64,000 nucleotides of DNA from Sanderia malayensis (lineage: Eukaryota; Cnidaria; Scyphozoa; Semaeostomeae; Pelagiidae): assembly GCA_013076295.1 (NCBI GenBank), contig RQOL01000374.1:1736001-1800000 (forward strand), in the 5' to 3' direction. Of the stretch, positions 44,085 through 55,396 are shown piece by piece. Both the position numbers and the translations under genes were made by a program. A model generated the notes under the pieces. That model did no database searches, had not been told where the DNA came from, and saw nothing but the letters and a program-made list of their open reading frames with translations. The number at the start of each line of letters is the position of its first letter. Position 1 is the stretch's first letter.

Positions 44085-45632
44085 ATGGCCGATAAAGTAA
44101 CAAAGACAAGGAATACACTTCCAATTAAAAGAAAATACCAAGCTTTGCAAGATATTTCGTCTGGGATGCCAAAGAAATCCGTAGCAGAGAAATATGGAGT
44201 GCCGAGAAACACAGCTTCAACTTGGCTTGCAAGCAGAGAAAAAATCGTTGCTGCTTACGAGTCTGGAGGAGTAAATCCTAAACGACAAAAGATGAGAAAA
44301 GCAGACAACGAAAACCTGGACAAAGCAGTTTACGCTTGGTTCCAAAACACTCGTGCCAATAATGTTCCAGTTTCAGGAGTGATTCTGAAAAACAAAGGCT
44401 TGGAATTTGCAACATCATTACACCTTCCTGATTTCAGAGCTTCTGATGGCTGGCTTGACAGATGGAAAGCTAGACACAATGTCACTTTTAGATACGTGTC
44501 AGGGGAAGAAAAGTCGTGTACTCAGGAAATGACGGCACCTTGGGAAGAGACCTATCTCCCAACTATTCTTTCCCGGTATGAATTAAAGAACATTTTCAAC
44601 GCTGATGAATTTGGGCTTTTTTATAAAGCACTACCAACAAAAACTTTGCACTACAAGAACGAGCGATGCTCAGGGGGAAAAAACAGTAAAGAGCGATTGA
44701 CAGGTTTAACTGCTGCTAATGCCATTGGAGAAAAGTTGCCTATGTTTGTGATAGGGAAATCAGCAAAGCCAAGATGTTTCAAAAACATCCAAAGTCTTCC
44801 TTGTCGCTATCGCTCGCAGAAAAAGAGTTGGATGGATGGTAGCCTCTTTACAGAATGGGTCAAGGAGATCGACCGTAAGTTTGCTGCTGAGGGAAGAAAG
44901 ATTGCACTCATCGTTGATAACTGCCCTGCTCATCCAACCATCGACAGTCTGCAAGCGGTAGAACTGATTTTCCTGCCTCCAAACACCACCTCCAAAACTC
45001 AGCCAATGGACCAAGGTGTGATACGATCATTGAAAGCTTACTACCGTACACATGTTGTAAAGAAGTATATTGCAAGCATCGATGCAAACAAAGAAATACC
45101 CCGTATCCATTACTTAAATGCAATGTCATATCTTGCAGAAGCCTGGGACCGAGTAACATCTGATACAATAGTGAACTGTTTTCGGAAAGCTGGTATCTGT
45201 ACAGCAAGCCAACAGCAAAGTTTGAACGATGCTGACGATCCGTTCCAAGAATTAGCCAGTGAAATTGAGGAGTTAAGAGCACGAAATGAGGAACTGATAC
45301 CGCAAGAATTGACAGCAGACGACTACATAGACACTGACGATGGACTACTTGCTTTTCAAACATCTCAACTTACAGACGAAGAAATCATAGCTCAGGTATC
45401 CAATGTTGATGGCGAAAGTGAAGAAGAATGCGAGCTAATAGAGGAAGAAGTTGTACAACCACCAACGAAGGGTGAAGTTTTTCAAGCTCTGGATGTGCTG
45501 CAAACATCGAGCCTTTTTTGTGCAGAAATGGGAAACGAAATGCGCAAGAAGATCAACTCCGTTTCAAAATTATACGACATAGCAACCAGAAACAAAAAGG
45601 AACAAAAATATATCACCGATTTTTTTGCTTAA
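44085..45632 (+). CDS. Tigger/pogo transposase, 515 aa, intact
   Basis: Catalyses cut-and-paste movement of the element. Residues about 12-58 form a pipsqueak-type HTH (KRKYQALQDISSGMPKKSVA ... GVPRNTASTWLAS). About 72-140 is the CENP-B-type second HTH with AVYAWFQNTRANNVPVSG and WLDRWKARHNV. The DDE_1 nuclease carries Asp in IFNADEFGLFYK (about 174), Asp in ALIVDNCPAHP (about 278) and Asp in KTQPMDQGVIRSL (about 309), i.e. DDD. The acidic C-terminal tail is typical. The start ATG follows AACAAG-type leader sequence and the length equals that of active relatives. No stop or frameshift is seen, so it could be active. Confidence 0.96.
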   Translation: MADKVTKTRNTLPIKRKYQALQDISSGMPKKSVAEKYGVPRNTASTWLASREKIVAAYESGGVNPKRQKMRKADNENLDKAVYAWFQNTRANNVPVSGVILKNKGLEFATSLHLPDFRASDGWLDRWKARHNVTFRYVSGEEKSCTQEMTAPWEETYLPTILSRYELKNIFNADEFGLFYKALPTKTLHYKNERCSGGKNSKERLTGLTAANAIGEKLPMFVIGKSAKPRCFKNIQSLPCRYRSQKKSWMDGSLFTEWVKEIDRKFAAEGRKIALIVDNCPAHPTIDSLQAVELIFLPPNTTSKTQPMDQGVIRSLKAYYRTHVVKKYIASIDANKEIPRIHYLNAMSYLAEAWDRVTSDTIVNCFRKAGICTASQQQSLNDADDPFQELASEIEELRARNEELIPQELTADDYIDTDDGLLAFQTSQLTDEEIIAQVSNVDGESEEECELIEEEVVQPPTKGEVFQALDVLQTSSLFCAEMGNEMRKKINSVSKLYDIATRNKKEQKYITDFFA

Positions 45633-45979
45633 AAGAACAAAACGAAATAAAAAGTAGAGAAAATAAAAATAGCTAGTAATGAAAAAATTGACATCAAGTT
45701 GTAATATCTTGCTTTGTGATTGTTCATTGTTAAACATATTTGAGCGTCTTTTCTGTTGCAATTTATCAGAACAATAACTGTTGTCATCCTATAAACTGTT
45801 TTTTGGAACAATACAGTGTTCCACTTAAGCGCGAATACTTGAGGGGGGTTCAATAGACATTCTGGCCCATTTGTGTTTGAAATTTTTCATAAAAAAATTT
45901 CCCTTCTGTATAACGAACTCCCGCTATTACAAACTATTTTCTCGGTCCCTACAGAGTTCGTTATAGCGGGATTCCACTG

Positions 45980-46099
45980 TACATACATACATACATACCT
46001 ACATACATACCTTCATACATACATACATACATACATACATACATACTATACCTACAATGCATACTATAAAGGCATACTGTGCCTACTATACCTATTATA
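45980..46099 (+). repeat. CATA microsatellite, right part, degenerating to CTATACCTA units
   Basis: Pure CATA repeats pass into CATACTATACCTAC-like units, then the 5.9-kb element. The tract resumes at 52.01 kb. Confidence 0.9.
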
Positions 46100-46285
46100 G
46101 ACCAGGCTGTGGTTACGGCAAGTACCACCCGAGCCCGGAGAAATTCTGATGTGGATTTTTGAATAGCTATTGAACCGGGTGTTCAGAAATGTGATGGTAA
46201 ACGGGGGTCTGCTGGTGCATCTGGGAGCTGGGAGGGGGACTTTTTATGTGGAATGCCTCTGTGGAGGAGTCCACAATCAAATCCT
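46100..46285 (+). repeat. Left TIR of the 5.9-kb element
   Basis: Matches the complement of 51.835-52.005 kb with a handful of differences, including GTGGTACTTGCCGTAACC on the complementary strand and TTCAGAAATGTGATGGTAAA. Confidence 0.93.
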
Positions 46286-46707
46286 CATTTCTAACGTAAC
46301 TACAAGACTTTTGGCGTTGGAATTCTCTCAGGTATGTACTGTTTGACTCTTTCTGACTAATTGAAGGTAAAAATGCCCGTTTTTTGTCACGTGACTAAAA
46401 TTTACCCCTTTTCCTTATATGGAATTTCCTCACATTTTTAGAAATTTTAGCATAATTATGGACAAAAGTGACCCACATTCGCTCGAAACTGGCTTAGTCA
46501 GTATTTGTATCGTTATATTTAGTATCTGAATTCATTAGTAGGCACAAATGGCAACGAACATATATAAAAGTAAACAAGTAGAAACTCAACTTGGAGACGG
46601 GGAGTTAGTAGAGCAATATACAGACTATTCCTGCCAGTTGCTTCGGTGTTTCAAAAAATAAATCCGTATACAGAAATGAATAGAACTGAATAATATTTTG
46701 TAACCTG

Positions 46708-49700
46708 TTAGTTTTCTTCATCGTCGTAACTTTCTTCATCTCTCCCGAAATCATCTGTCTCAAGTTCCTCGAAAATTGGGTCAATGAGCAGATCTTCAAT
46801 GTCTTCTGGAAATTCTTTTTGAAGCCAGTTAATTTCACAATTCATTTTCCAGCCATACATGCAAGTGTCTGGTGTTTGCAGCTGAGATTCTTCAGAGCTC
46901 CTCCAGATTTTGGCAACATAGTTTGCTCTTCTGGCATGTAAAAGGAGGACGGATTCGTATGGTGGAAGGATCGAGAGGTTGATTATCTTTTCTTCTCTCA
47001 TATACTTGCGCTGAAATAGGGAATATCGGGCCTGGTTCACGTTCTTCTTTCGACAACCGTATAGCACACATGTGTATTCCTGGAGTAATTGGAATGTTTC
47101 GTCTGCAAGTTCCCAGCTTGATCCCAAATCTTTGAATGCTGGCAGAAATCTTGGATTTTTTTCCATCACGCTCCAACAAACACCTTTTCCTTTCCTGTAA
47201 AACGATGAAACATAGTTGTTTCTTGTAAAGGCATGAAAGCCTATCAGGCTCTCTTTCACTTCAGGCTCAAAGTCAATATCATTTAAGGGTAAGCCTCTGC
47301 GGTATTTGCCACTACCAAGATCCAAATAGAAGCGCTCTGGATGATCTTTGAAAATACTAATCATTATGATAGTGATGTCTATGTCTCCAGAGGGTGATCG
47401 CACAATAACTGTTTTCTCGGGCAACCTATCAAATGCATGTTTGCTGTGCAGAATAACTTTAGTGTCAGCTTCTTCTTGATTGCTGACAAGATCATTTTCA
47501 ATAATGGTTTCCTTAATATTCATCCTTACACATTCACTCTCAGTAGAGAAGTAAATTTCTTCCCATTCTAACATTTGCAGACATTGGACTCTGTTGCTCA
47601 TCATAACTTCTCTCATTAATAAAATCATGCGCGTTTTGTTCTTTCCGTTCTTTAAAGACCCTTTGAAGTCCCGTGGCATCTTTGACTGGGGTGAGCGAAT
47701 AATAATTTCTTGTGAACTCCCTCTTTTGAAACGTTCTGCTCCTTTAATGGAGTTTTCACGATATGTATCAGCAACTATATCTATTCGTCTGTATTTTGTT
47801 GGTAGATGTTTTAAAAATTTCCAAGTGAACTCTTCGTATGTTTCAGGGATCTCCGTCATTTGTCGTATGCTTGCCATTAAATCGATAATGAAAGCTGAAA
47901 CGCTATGCTGGTCAGGTTGGCTTTCTCTTGGATGGGACAATTTAGACTTGGCATTTTTTGAAATAATTTCCATGAGCTTGCTTTTAGCAGTTTTCCTTGG
48001 AGAACCATCTGCATTTGCAATGCTAAGGGGAACGGTGCAGAGTGGATATTCCAAAGCAAGTTCGAAATTGACCGCTCTTTCTTTTTTTGTTGATATCGCT
48101 AGCAATTTTCCCAAGATGTTTCTGTTGATTTCAATTGTTTTCGCCACATTGTTTCTTTTAATGGTAGATTTTTTCAAGGAATGGTCGAATAGAACGAGCT
48201 TTTGGCGCTTTATTGGCTCATGAAATGGAACTGCGTCATTTACCAACCAACCTTTCTTCTGCGAATTTTTGATGCAATGTTTCTCCAAACATTATCGTGT
48301 TTAATATACCATCACTAAGAAGTTCATCTACAGGCACGCCTGAACTCAAATTATACAGTAAATCTTTGTTGAGATCAAATCCAAAAGGATCTGTATATTC
48401 TTCTTTTAGTACTTTAATAATTTTTTTTGTGAATAGCTCACTTTTCACGATTTGTGAAGGTCGAATCGATTTATAAATGTTTCCTTGACACTTGATTTCT
48501 GCCATGTTTAGCAGCTCGGATGTAATTTTAGCTTGCTCCGACCTATTCAATGTCCATTTCAAAATAGATTTGGGATCATTGGCAAAGCTTTTTATTCCTC
48601 CTGCTGTCTTGGCGTGGCGATTGAACGTTTGCTCTCCTCTTTGGTCAATTGATGTCCTCAATGGGTAACGATCTTGTGCTTGAATGGAAAGGCCTTCTTT
48701 TTGTAACAGTTCTTTAAGTTCTGGGTATAACTGATCAATGTTATCGAGAATTCCAACGTAATATGAAGCATAATGAGCGTAATTTGGTTTATTCAGTGCA
48801 AAGAACATCGGGAGAAAGGTTTTCCATGCAGCATGTCGAGAAGCAAAATCATTTTCCTGGACAGACAAATGAATCCTTGTTTGACATTCGATCAGATCCA
48901 TGTATAATTGTATCCAGAATTGAGGCGTTTTCCCAAGACCTCCATTACGAGCGTTATCCTTGAAGGTAAGGTATTTTGTGAAGAGCTCCTTCGCGCTTTC
49001 GATCATCTCATTAATAATACTCTGGTTGTATATTTGCTCGGAAAAGACATTTGGAAGAGAAACATTCGTTTCTGTCAAGAATCTGTCGAACAATAACCTT
49101 TCGAGAGCCTCTGAGAAAGCTGCGTGGATAGTCCATGCTCTGTTATAGTGAGAACCAGCCAAAACGCCGTTAAGACTCCCAGAGGAACACACACCTGCCT
49201 GAAACACAACATCCTCAAAACCGGACCCTGTTACCAACTTGCCAATAATGCCAAAGTTCTCTTTTATGAAGTGAAAGTCACCAAGATGAATTATTACATT
49301 GCCAAATTTCTTCGGATAATTCCATACAACTTTAAAGGCATTCATAGCACCGCCGACATCTAAAGTCACATTTACATAAGGCATGTTCACTTCATCTGCA
49401 TGTACATGAGGTAGCTATTGATTGTGCTATAATCGGTCACTTTAGCGTTAATAGGGGGCAAATACATCATCACTGTTTTCTTTATCAATTCTTGAGGAAG
49501 GCCTGCACTTCTCAATTTCATTTTCCAGCCAAAAAAGGAAGAAACGATTTGATCATCTGAATTTAGATTTCTTAATACCATCCACGCAAGGTATATAAAT
49601 TGAAACGAAAGTCTGGACAAATCAGTTTCGTTCTTGTTAAAATGGGCCAAAGTTGACGGCTCTTTCTTTGGATTAATGGAGATATCAGCGTTGCCTTCAC

Positions 49701-50963
49701 TCTTGTCTTCAATTTGTCGTTTCCTTGTTCAATCTATTTTCAATCTTTGACTTCCAAGTTCTGCAAACTGGGATTCTTCCTGAAATGCAACCATGTGTGT
49801 AGAATGGACTGCTCCGTATCCTGTTGCTGTTTCAAGGTTCATATCAAAGTTATCTGCCCAAAATACTGTCAGGACTGTATGGTTTTGCGACTTTGGCTTT
49901 AAAGGCAATGTACCACTTATTTTAGAGAGTGACTGAGTAGCTTCAGATTGGGCTGTTTCTATCTCACATGTTAAGTTGTATTCCATGCAGTGGCCAAGAT
50001 GGTTGAGGATTTGTATTGGCGTTTTCTGACCTGTGATGCTGTGTAATCTTAGTCCCAACAAGAAGTATTTAGCTGTTATTATTTTCCCCCTCGTAACACT
50101 GTGAATGAGATCTGATGCATATGACTGCACAAGTCGCACCACTGTTGAACCCTCGATGTTATCTTTACATTTCAATATCTGCGTAAAAAATGATGTGACT
50201 GAAGTAGGTGGCTGCCTCTCTTTGTCATTTAGCTCCTGAATACACAGTGGCCAAGAGAGATCGGGGAGGCTTGACGAATATTTCAAGAGGTCTTCTCGAA
50301 GAAATTCCGCAGCCCGCTTGATTATGAGATCACAATTTTACTAATGTGTGCGATTTAATACATTCACTGTTGATAATAACTTCAGGTGTTTTGCCATCAA
50401 CGTGAAGAAATAGCAGTTGATCTCCGAACTTCGATTGTATTTTTGACTTCAGCTTGCTTCGATATCTGGTGTCTTCGGGACGCACACCGTATATGTCATG
50501 TACCGTGGCCATTGAGATGGCCTCGTTTTGTAAAACGATTCTGCCATCAATGCAAGAAACGACTGCATCAAAATCGCCACGTGTGTCCCAAAATTGGTTT
50601 GAGGGCTGAGGTTCTTTTCTTGTGAAATCTTTATAGCAAAAATCGTGGTACTTAAATTCTTTTGCAATCAAATCCATGTCTTTGATTTCATAAAAGAGCT
50701 GCTCATCCTTTGATTCTGCTGCCCGTTTGATTCTCTCTTCCGCCATTTTCGTTGTTATCGTAATAGGCATTGATATGGCTTGCTTTCTTTTGACCCGCCA
50801 TCTTTTGCAGAAGTTGCATTCTTTTGGGAAAACATCCCTCATGTCTGGTGTTGGGAGTGGGCGCTTCCTTCGTAACGATGATCGGGAGCTTGTGCTCTCC
50901 GAAGGAGTGGTTTCGGTATTCTTTTTCTCTTGAGAAAGAATAAGAACAAACTTTTTGTAACAA
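46708..50963 (-). pseudogene. Transposon gene with N-terminal zinc-finger-like and C-terminal PIN-like nuclease region, broken
   Basis: One long protein is spread over five frames. 50.96-50.33 kb: ECNFCKRWRVKRKQA and a KYHDFCYKDFTRKEP segment, a C-C...H-C zinc-binding pattern known at the start of a widespread cnidarian family. 50.29-49.73 kb: LVQSYASDLIHSVTRGKI, HLGHCMEYNLTCEIETAQ, TVFWADNFDMNLET, THMVAFQEE. 49.65-49.39 kb: a middle segment. 49.39-48.24 kb: NVTLDVGGAMNAFKVVW, HLGDFHFIKENFGIIGKLV, NGVLAGSHYNRAWTIHAA. 48.29-46.71 kb: SNQEEADTKVILHSKHAF and RSPSGDIDITI, matching acidic motifs of PIN/XPG-fold nucleases, then GFHAFTRNNYVSSFYRKGK. Frameshifts lie near 50335, 49390 and 48240, and a nonsense TGA near 49728. 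The function of the middle part is unknown to me. Confidence 0.8.
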
Positions 50964-51834
50964 GGCTCCAGGTGGATTCCGTGAACAACTGGGTCGATAT
51001 TATCTGGTACCGAGTCACATTGGTGCTTGTGATGATTGGCTCCGCCCTTTGTCTCTCTGATAGACTTTGCAGCTTGAATTCTATCGTTTTATTTTACTGT
51101 ATCGTGCATCTTGCAATGTGTAGTGTACAATGCATTTCAGACTAGTCATGACTATGATAAAAATAAGACCCCAACTCATAGTTCTGCTTTTTAAAATGAC
51201 TTAAAACGCCATAGTCATCATACCCAGCTCTCTTACGTGTACAGTAAGGTCCCGCAATTCTTGTAAGTTTTAATACTGAAGTTGGCAAATTGCTTAGAAA
51301 ATTTCAGCACTGGGGTCATTTTCAAACATCCATTTAAATGTGTAGCTATTAAAAACGTTATTACTACTTTATTTCTCGAGAGGAAAAAACATGTCTAAGA
51401 AATCTATAATTAATAATTTGAAATTTATACTTCTTACCAGGTTTGAATCCGTGGTGAAAACTGTATTTTCTTTTTGCTTATGTTAAGTTTTTGATATGGA
51501 TTCTACTGCACATTGTATCGATCGACTTATTAACGTGTTCTTCGTACTATGGTCTAGTTTGAATGCCAACCGGAATTGAAATTCCATTACGTAAATGAAG
51601 ACTAAGCTATTGCAAATAACAAATCTATTGTTTTGGGAAAATAGTTACAAATGTACATAAATACATAACATGCTGTGTATGACGCAGGCTTCTAAGAGGC
51701 GTATACATCCAGTTCACATTCCATTTAAATTAATATTACATAATTGGCGTGTAATATATTATAATGTACAGTAATCGGTTAATGCAAAACGTCAAGCATT
51801 AGCTCTGGATATGTTTAGCAGCACAAATGTTGAA
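50964..51834. other. Non-coding part of the 5.9-kb element
   Basis: Between the start of the nuclease-type gene and the right TIR I see no second gene. It probably holds the promoter and perhaps a first exon that I cannot define. Confidence 0.45.
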
Positions 51835-52005
51835 ATTGCTCCTCCGCAGGGGGAGTCGACATAAAAAGTCCCCCCAGCTCCCAGACGGAACAGCAAACCC
51901 CCGTTTACCATCACATTTCTGAACACCCGGGTCAAAAGCTATTCAAAAATCCACATCAGAATTTCTCCGGGCTCGGGTGGTACTTGCCGTAACCACAGCC
52001 CGGTC
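51835..52005 (-). repeat. Right TIR of the 5.9-kb element
   Basis: Inverse complement of 46100-46285; the outer 75 bases differ at only a few positions. Confidence 0.93.
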
Positions 52006-52165
52006 TATTATAAGATCATACTTTACCTACATACTATACCAACATACTAGACCTACTATACCTACTATAAAATCATACTATACCTACATACTATAGCACC
52101 ATACTAACCTACTGTAAAAACATTCTATACCTACATACGATGCTTACATACTATACTTCCATCTT
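52006..52165 (+). repeat. Degenerate CATACTATACCTAC repeats, right remainder
   Basis: Continuation of the microsatellite that hosts both transposons. Confidence 0.8.
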
Positions 52166-52813
52166 TTTGCAGCATATTGACATTGAGGAATATTTTGACA
52201 ATGAAATTGATGTTGAGCCCTATGCTGACACAGATGAAATGAGCTGACCGGACATGAACCAAACTCATCCCATAATACTCGACAGTGACCGTGATGGAGA
52301 TATGGTGGATTCTGATCTTTGGATGACAATAGGGGGAATACAGCTAAACAATGATGAAAAAGAAATACTCACACGACATGATATGTGGTTAAGTGATTTG
52401 ATAATAAATGCTGCTCCACACTTGATAGCCTTGGAAGCTCTAAATTTGGTTTTGAAATGCAAAAAATTATTGCTTCTTTGGTTCACAGAAACACGGAACA
52501 AATAGTTGTCAAAATTGAAGACATTCAGCTCCAGGAGGATAGCAATAGTTGTGGAATGTTTGCAATAGCCAATGCTGCTGCTCTTTGCTTGACTGAAGAT
52601 CCAAGGGAAATCCAATTCGACTTGAGCAACTGAAGATCCCATTTATTGCATTGCCTAAACAAGCGTGAAATGCCACGATTTTCAAAACTCTGCAAAAACA
52701 GGAAGCTTAATCTTGGAAAACTGGTTTCCTTCTCTGTGCATTGCACCTGCCGAATGCCATTAGATCCAGATGATGTTTGGGCTGTTGATGATGTGGATTT
52801 GCAGTACATGTAG
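52166..52813 (+). pseudogene. Ulp1/C48 SUMO-protease-like relic
   Basis: Coding-like blocks: ACAG-type acceptor near 52.17 kb then IDIEEYFDNEIDVEPYADTD; MTIGGIQLNNDEKEILTRHD and MWLSDLIINAAPHL (52.32-52.43 kb), the start of the family's peptidase region; then VVKIEDIQLQEDSNSCGMFA and IANAAALCLTEDPREIQFD (52.51-52.62 kb), which holds the oxyanion Gln and nucleophile Cys context; then a SHLLHCLNKREMPRF tail and a FSVHCTCRMP motif. The block that should carry the catalytic His and Asp is deleted between 52.46 and 52.50 kb, and a stop follows LSN at about 52.63 kb. Such proteases accompany several DNA transposon families. Confidence 0.75.
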
Positions 52814-53400
52814 CAATGAATGCAATTTGCAAAATGCCAAATTCAAAATTACTGACTACAGTTCATTTCACTCTGTTGTTAGCTTCAGTGGTAAACATCC
52901 ATAGATTAGACTCATTTCCTGTTGACAATTGATCAGCTCTTTTATTTTAATTCTTTGCACTTTTGTTCCTAATAGACCATATTTTTAGTTACTGGAGATA
53001 TTTTGTTTATTGTTTGCAACAGTAATAGTAAACTATTCATCCGACTATTCATTCTACTAATGCCATAAATTCTTTGGCCCAATATCTCTTACCGGTTAAC
53101 ATCACTGGTGTTGAAGTATGGTGTAAACATTCAACAAAACATTAAAATAATAACTGTCTCCAGCAGCTCAATACACATTGCATGTGGCTCTCAGTGAAAT
53201 TACAACTAGTTTGACTTAAACCAAAGTCAAATTAACCAAGAACAAAGTCAATTCCTTCAAATGTTCTGATATCACTTCACATCTTCAAAAGTGTCAGCCA
53301 TTGCGCACAGCAAACTTGCGAAACTGTCTTTTCTCGATGCTCTTCCGATTCCCGTGACTTATCATAATTGTTAATCTACGAGATTTCCCACCGACACCGA
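52814..53400. other. No supportable gene
   Basis: AT-rich spacer between two relics. Could be internal to one element that carried both the protease and the integrase; no terminal repeats seen. Confidence 0.4.
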
Positions 53401-53439
53401 TTGTAGTTGATTGTGACCGATTGTGTTGTAATTGAATGT

Positions 53440-54094
53440 AGTTAACAGAAGACGGTACTCCGTGGCTGGTCCCTTTGCACTATGGCACATGGACATCAAC
53501 TTTGTGATTAACGGTTGTGTGGATGGCTTTTCCTGTTGCATTAGGTTTCTGAAATGCAGTACCAACAACAAAGCAAGCACTGCCTTAAAGCTATTCTTGA
53601 AAGCTGTATCAAATTTTGGTTTACCGTCTAGAGTCAGAGGAGATAGTCGAAAATATTGATGTGGCTTGGTATATGCCTACTCATCAAAATCGTGGAGCAG
53701 ACCGTGGTAGTTTCATTGCCGGTAAAAGCTGCCATAATCAGCGGATAGAAAGGTCATGGAGAGATTTCAAGGATCCACATTCATTTTTTATCACTTGTTC
53801 TCGCATTTAGAAGAGAGAGGATACCTTGATTTGAGAAGCGAATTACATCTGTTCTACTTGCAATATGCATTTGTTCCAATCATCCATATGCATTTGGATT
53901 ATTTTTGTCATGGTTGGGACTTTCACCCTCTTCGAACTAAACACAATAATAGTCCTAGGATGCTTTGGCTGGAAGGTCAACATGTCTACGAAGTAGAAGA
54001 TTTTGACCAAGAGCATCTGGAAACATATGGTATTGAGTGGGATGGTCCTACATCCAACACGAGCGAAGGTGCCGTTGTGGTACCTAGAATTTGA
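53440..54094 (+). pseudogene. rve integrase-type transposase relic (same broad family as the 29.7-kb gene)
   Basis: The core is readable: [20 protein letters not shown] (first Asp at about 53.49 kb), [34 protein letters not shown] (second Asp region near 53.64 kb), then in another frame [20 protein letters not shown] and [12 protein letters not shown], with the third Glu in RIERSW. After a second shift [20 protein letters not shown] and RTKHNNSPRMLWLEG follow to 54094. Two frameshifts (near 53.65 and 53.77 kb) inactivate it, and the N-terminus is missing. It belongs to the 'integrase core domain' family common in aquatic animals, but to a different subfamily from the 29.7-kb gene. Confidence 0.85.
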
Positions 54095-55390
54095 AATCCA
54101 TTGACAGATAGCGACTTCGAAACACTGCAACAATCTATAAGGCCATGCAAAGAAAGCTCAAATTATGGCCTTGATGTTTATTTGGAATGTGTACATTTTG
54201 TCACACAGCTCTTGCAGGAACAAGATTAAACATTACATCAAAATATCTTTAATTAAAAAACACATCATTATTTTATAAACATTGCACGCATTGCTATATT
54301 AATTACTGTTTTCAAGTATAGGTCAGGACATTTGAAGAAGAAACATCAGTTGGGTTTTCATCACTTTATAACAAACATAACAGAACATAGACTATTTACA
54401 AGTAATGAAAAGCATTTTTTGACTTGAACCTAAGATGTAATATATAGCAAGAAATAACAAACAATGTAAGCGTGAGCCACTACAATAAAACAATTAGAGG
54501 CCTTGGTTCATTGACAATACTGATGATCAGCTAATTTTCATAAGATAAACATCTGCTGCAATAGTATCCATGAAGATCTTGATAAAAGTGGTGCAATCAT
54601 TTTTTATTTATAAGAAACTCTTTACGAAATTCAGTACTGGAGCTGCTGGGTAGCTAAGAAAGTCTCACTACTGACTGACCTAAATAGTATATTCTGAATA
54701 GAACACATCATATCTCACTGCGGGTCCAAAAAGTCAATAAACTTTTAAGAGACTTTGAGTACTCCATTTCATTTCCTCAAAGTGTTAGAAACTATCAGTG
54801 CTGCAAATTTTGTAGGCTTCTAATGAAAAATCAGTGTAATGTATTGCAAAAAATGCAAGAGCCAAAACGGGGCTCAACCCCCCAAATCAAGAAAAATTAA
54901 AACCCCCCTGTGCCCTGGTTGGAAATCATCACTGATTGACAATAACATTCTAACCGTAATTCATCAACTTTCTTGCTGAGTATTTTGGGGGAATTCTCGG
55001 CATCGAGTTCCTCATAAAAGTTTTACATTATAAAAAGCCTGTCAACCTTTTGAGAAACTTTTAGTACTCAATTCCATGAAAATTAAGACAATTAATTTTT
55101 ATAAGAATTTTCCTAAAATTCTTATAAAAATTGAGTCTATTTATATTAACAACTTAATAGTGCTGGTATTGTCAATAATTACAGTAACAGATTTTGAGTA
55201 TTTATAACATAGTTCAAATGTTGTGAACTCAATATTGTAGCAAAATAAAATAAAGTGAACTATTCAGCCATTAAAATATGTTTTTAGTTACCCAGAAGTT
55301 TCTCATAGTGATACATGATCATCATTCGCTCACAGTGCCCCAAATCCTTCACTTTCGCACTTCAAGGCGATGTCCATTGCTTGGAAGAAC
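54095..55390. other. Non-coding stretch
   Basis: No coding evidence. A short hairpin lies at 55094-55132. Confidence 0.5.
55094..55132. repeat. Perfect 18-bp-arm A/T hairpin
   Basis: AATTTTTATAAGAATTTT (55094-55111) is followed after three bases by its exact complement (55115-55132). Confidence 0.9.
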
Positions 55391-55396
55391 TTTTGT

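Larger units (their letters stand above)
42531..45979. mobile_element. 3,449-bp pogo/Tigger transposon
   Basis: Ends CAGTGGAATCCCGCTATAAC and its complement (TATAGCGGGATTCCACTG) are flanked by TA on both sides (42529-42530 and 45980-45981), as expected for Tc1/mariner-pogo elements. Subterminal repeats of the TATAACGAAC / TATTACGAAC type occur several times inside the left end (42.54-42.73 kb) and right end (45.91-45.97 kb). It carries an uninterrupted transposase and, upstream on the other strand, a HIRAN-like ORF. The insertion is in the CATA microsatellite. Confidence 0.95.
46100..52005. mobile_element. 5,906-bp TIR transposon with PIN/XPG-like gene, class unassigned
   Basis: Left end GACCAGGCTGTGGTTACGGC and right end (complement GACCGGGCTGTGGTTACGGC) begin TIRs of about 175-185 bp with few differences; the inner part contains GTGATGGTAAACGGGGGT. 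TATTATA flanks both sides (46093-46099 and 52006-52012), giving a 7-bp duplication if the ends are GACC. Because flank and end are A/T palindromic, 5 bp (ATTAT) or 3 bp (TTA) readings are also possible. One long minus-strand gene relic lies inside. An XPG-like nuclease protein recalls Academ elements, but I cannot confirm the class. Confidence 0.88.

Noticed and set aside
44908..45363. 151-codon minus-strand frame
   Set aside because: Antisense shadow of the Tigger transposase.
47594..48223. 209-codon plus-strand frame
   Set aside because: Antisense shadow of the PIN-like gene; hydrophobic composition results from complement codons.
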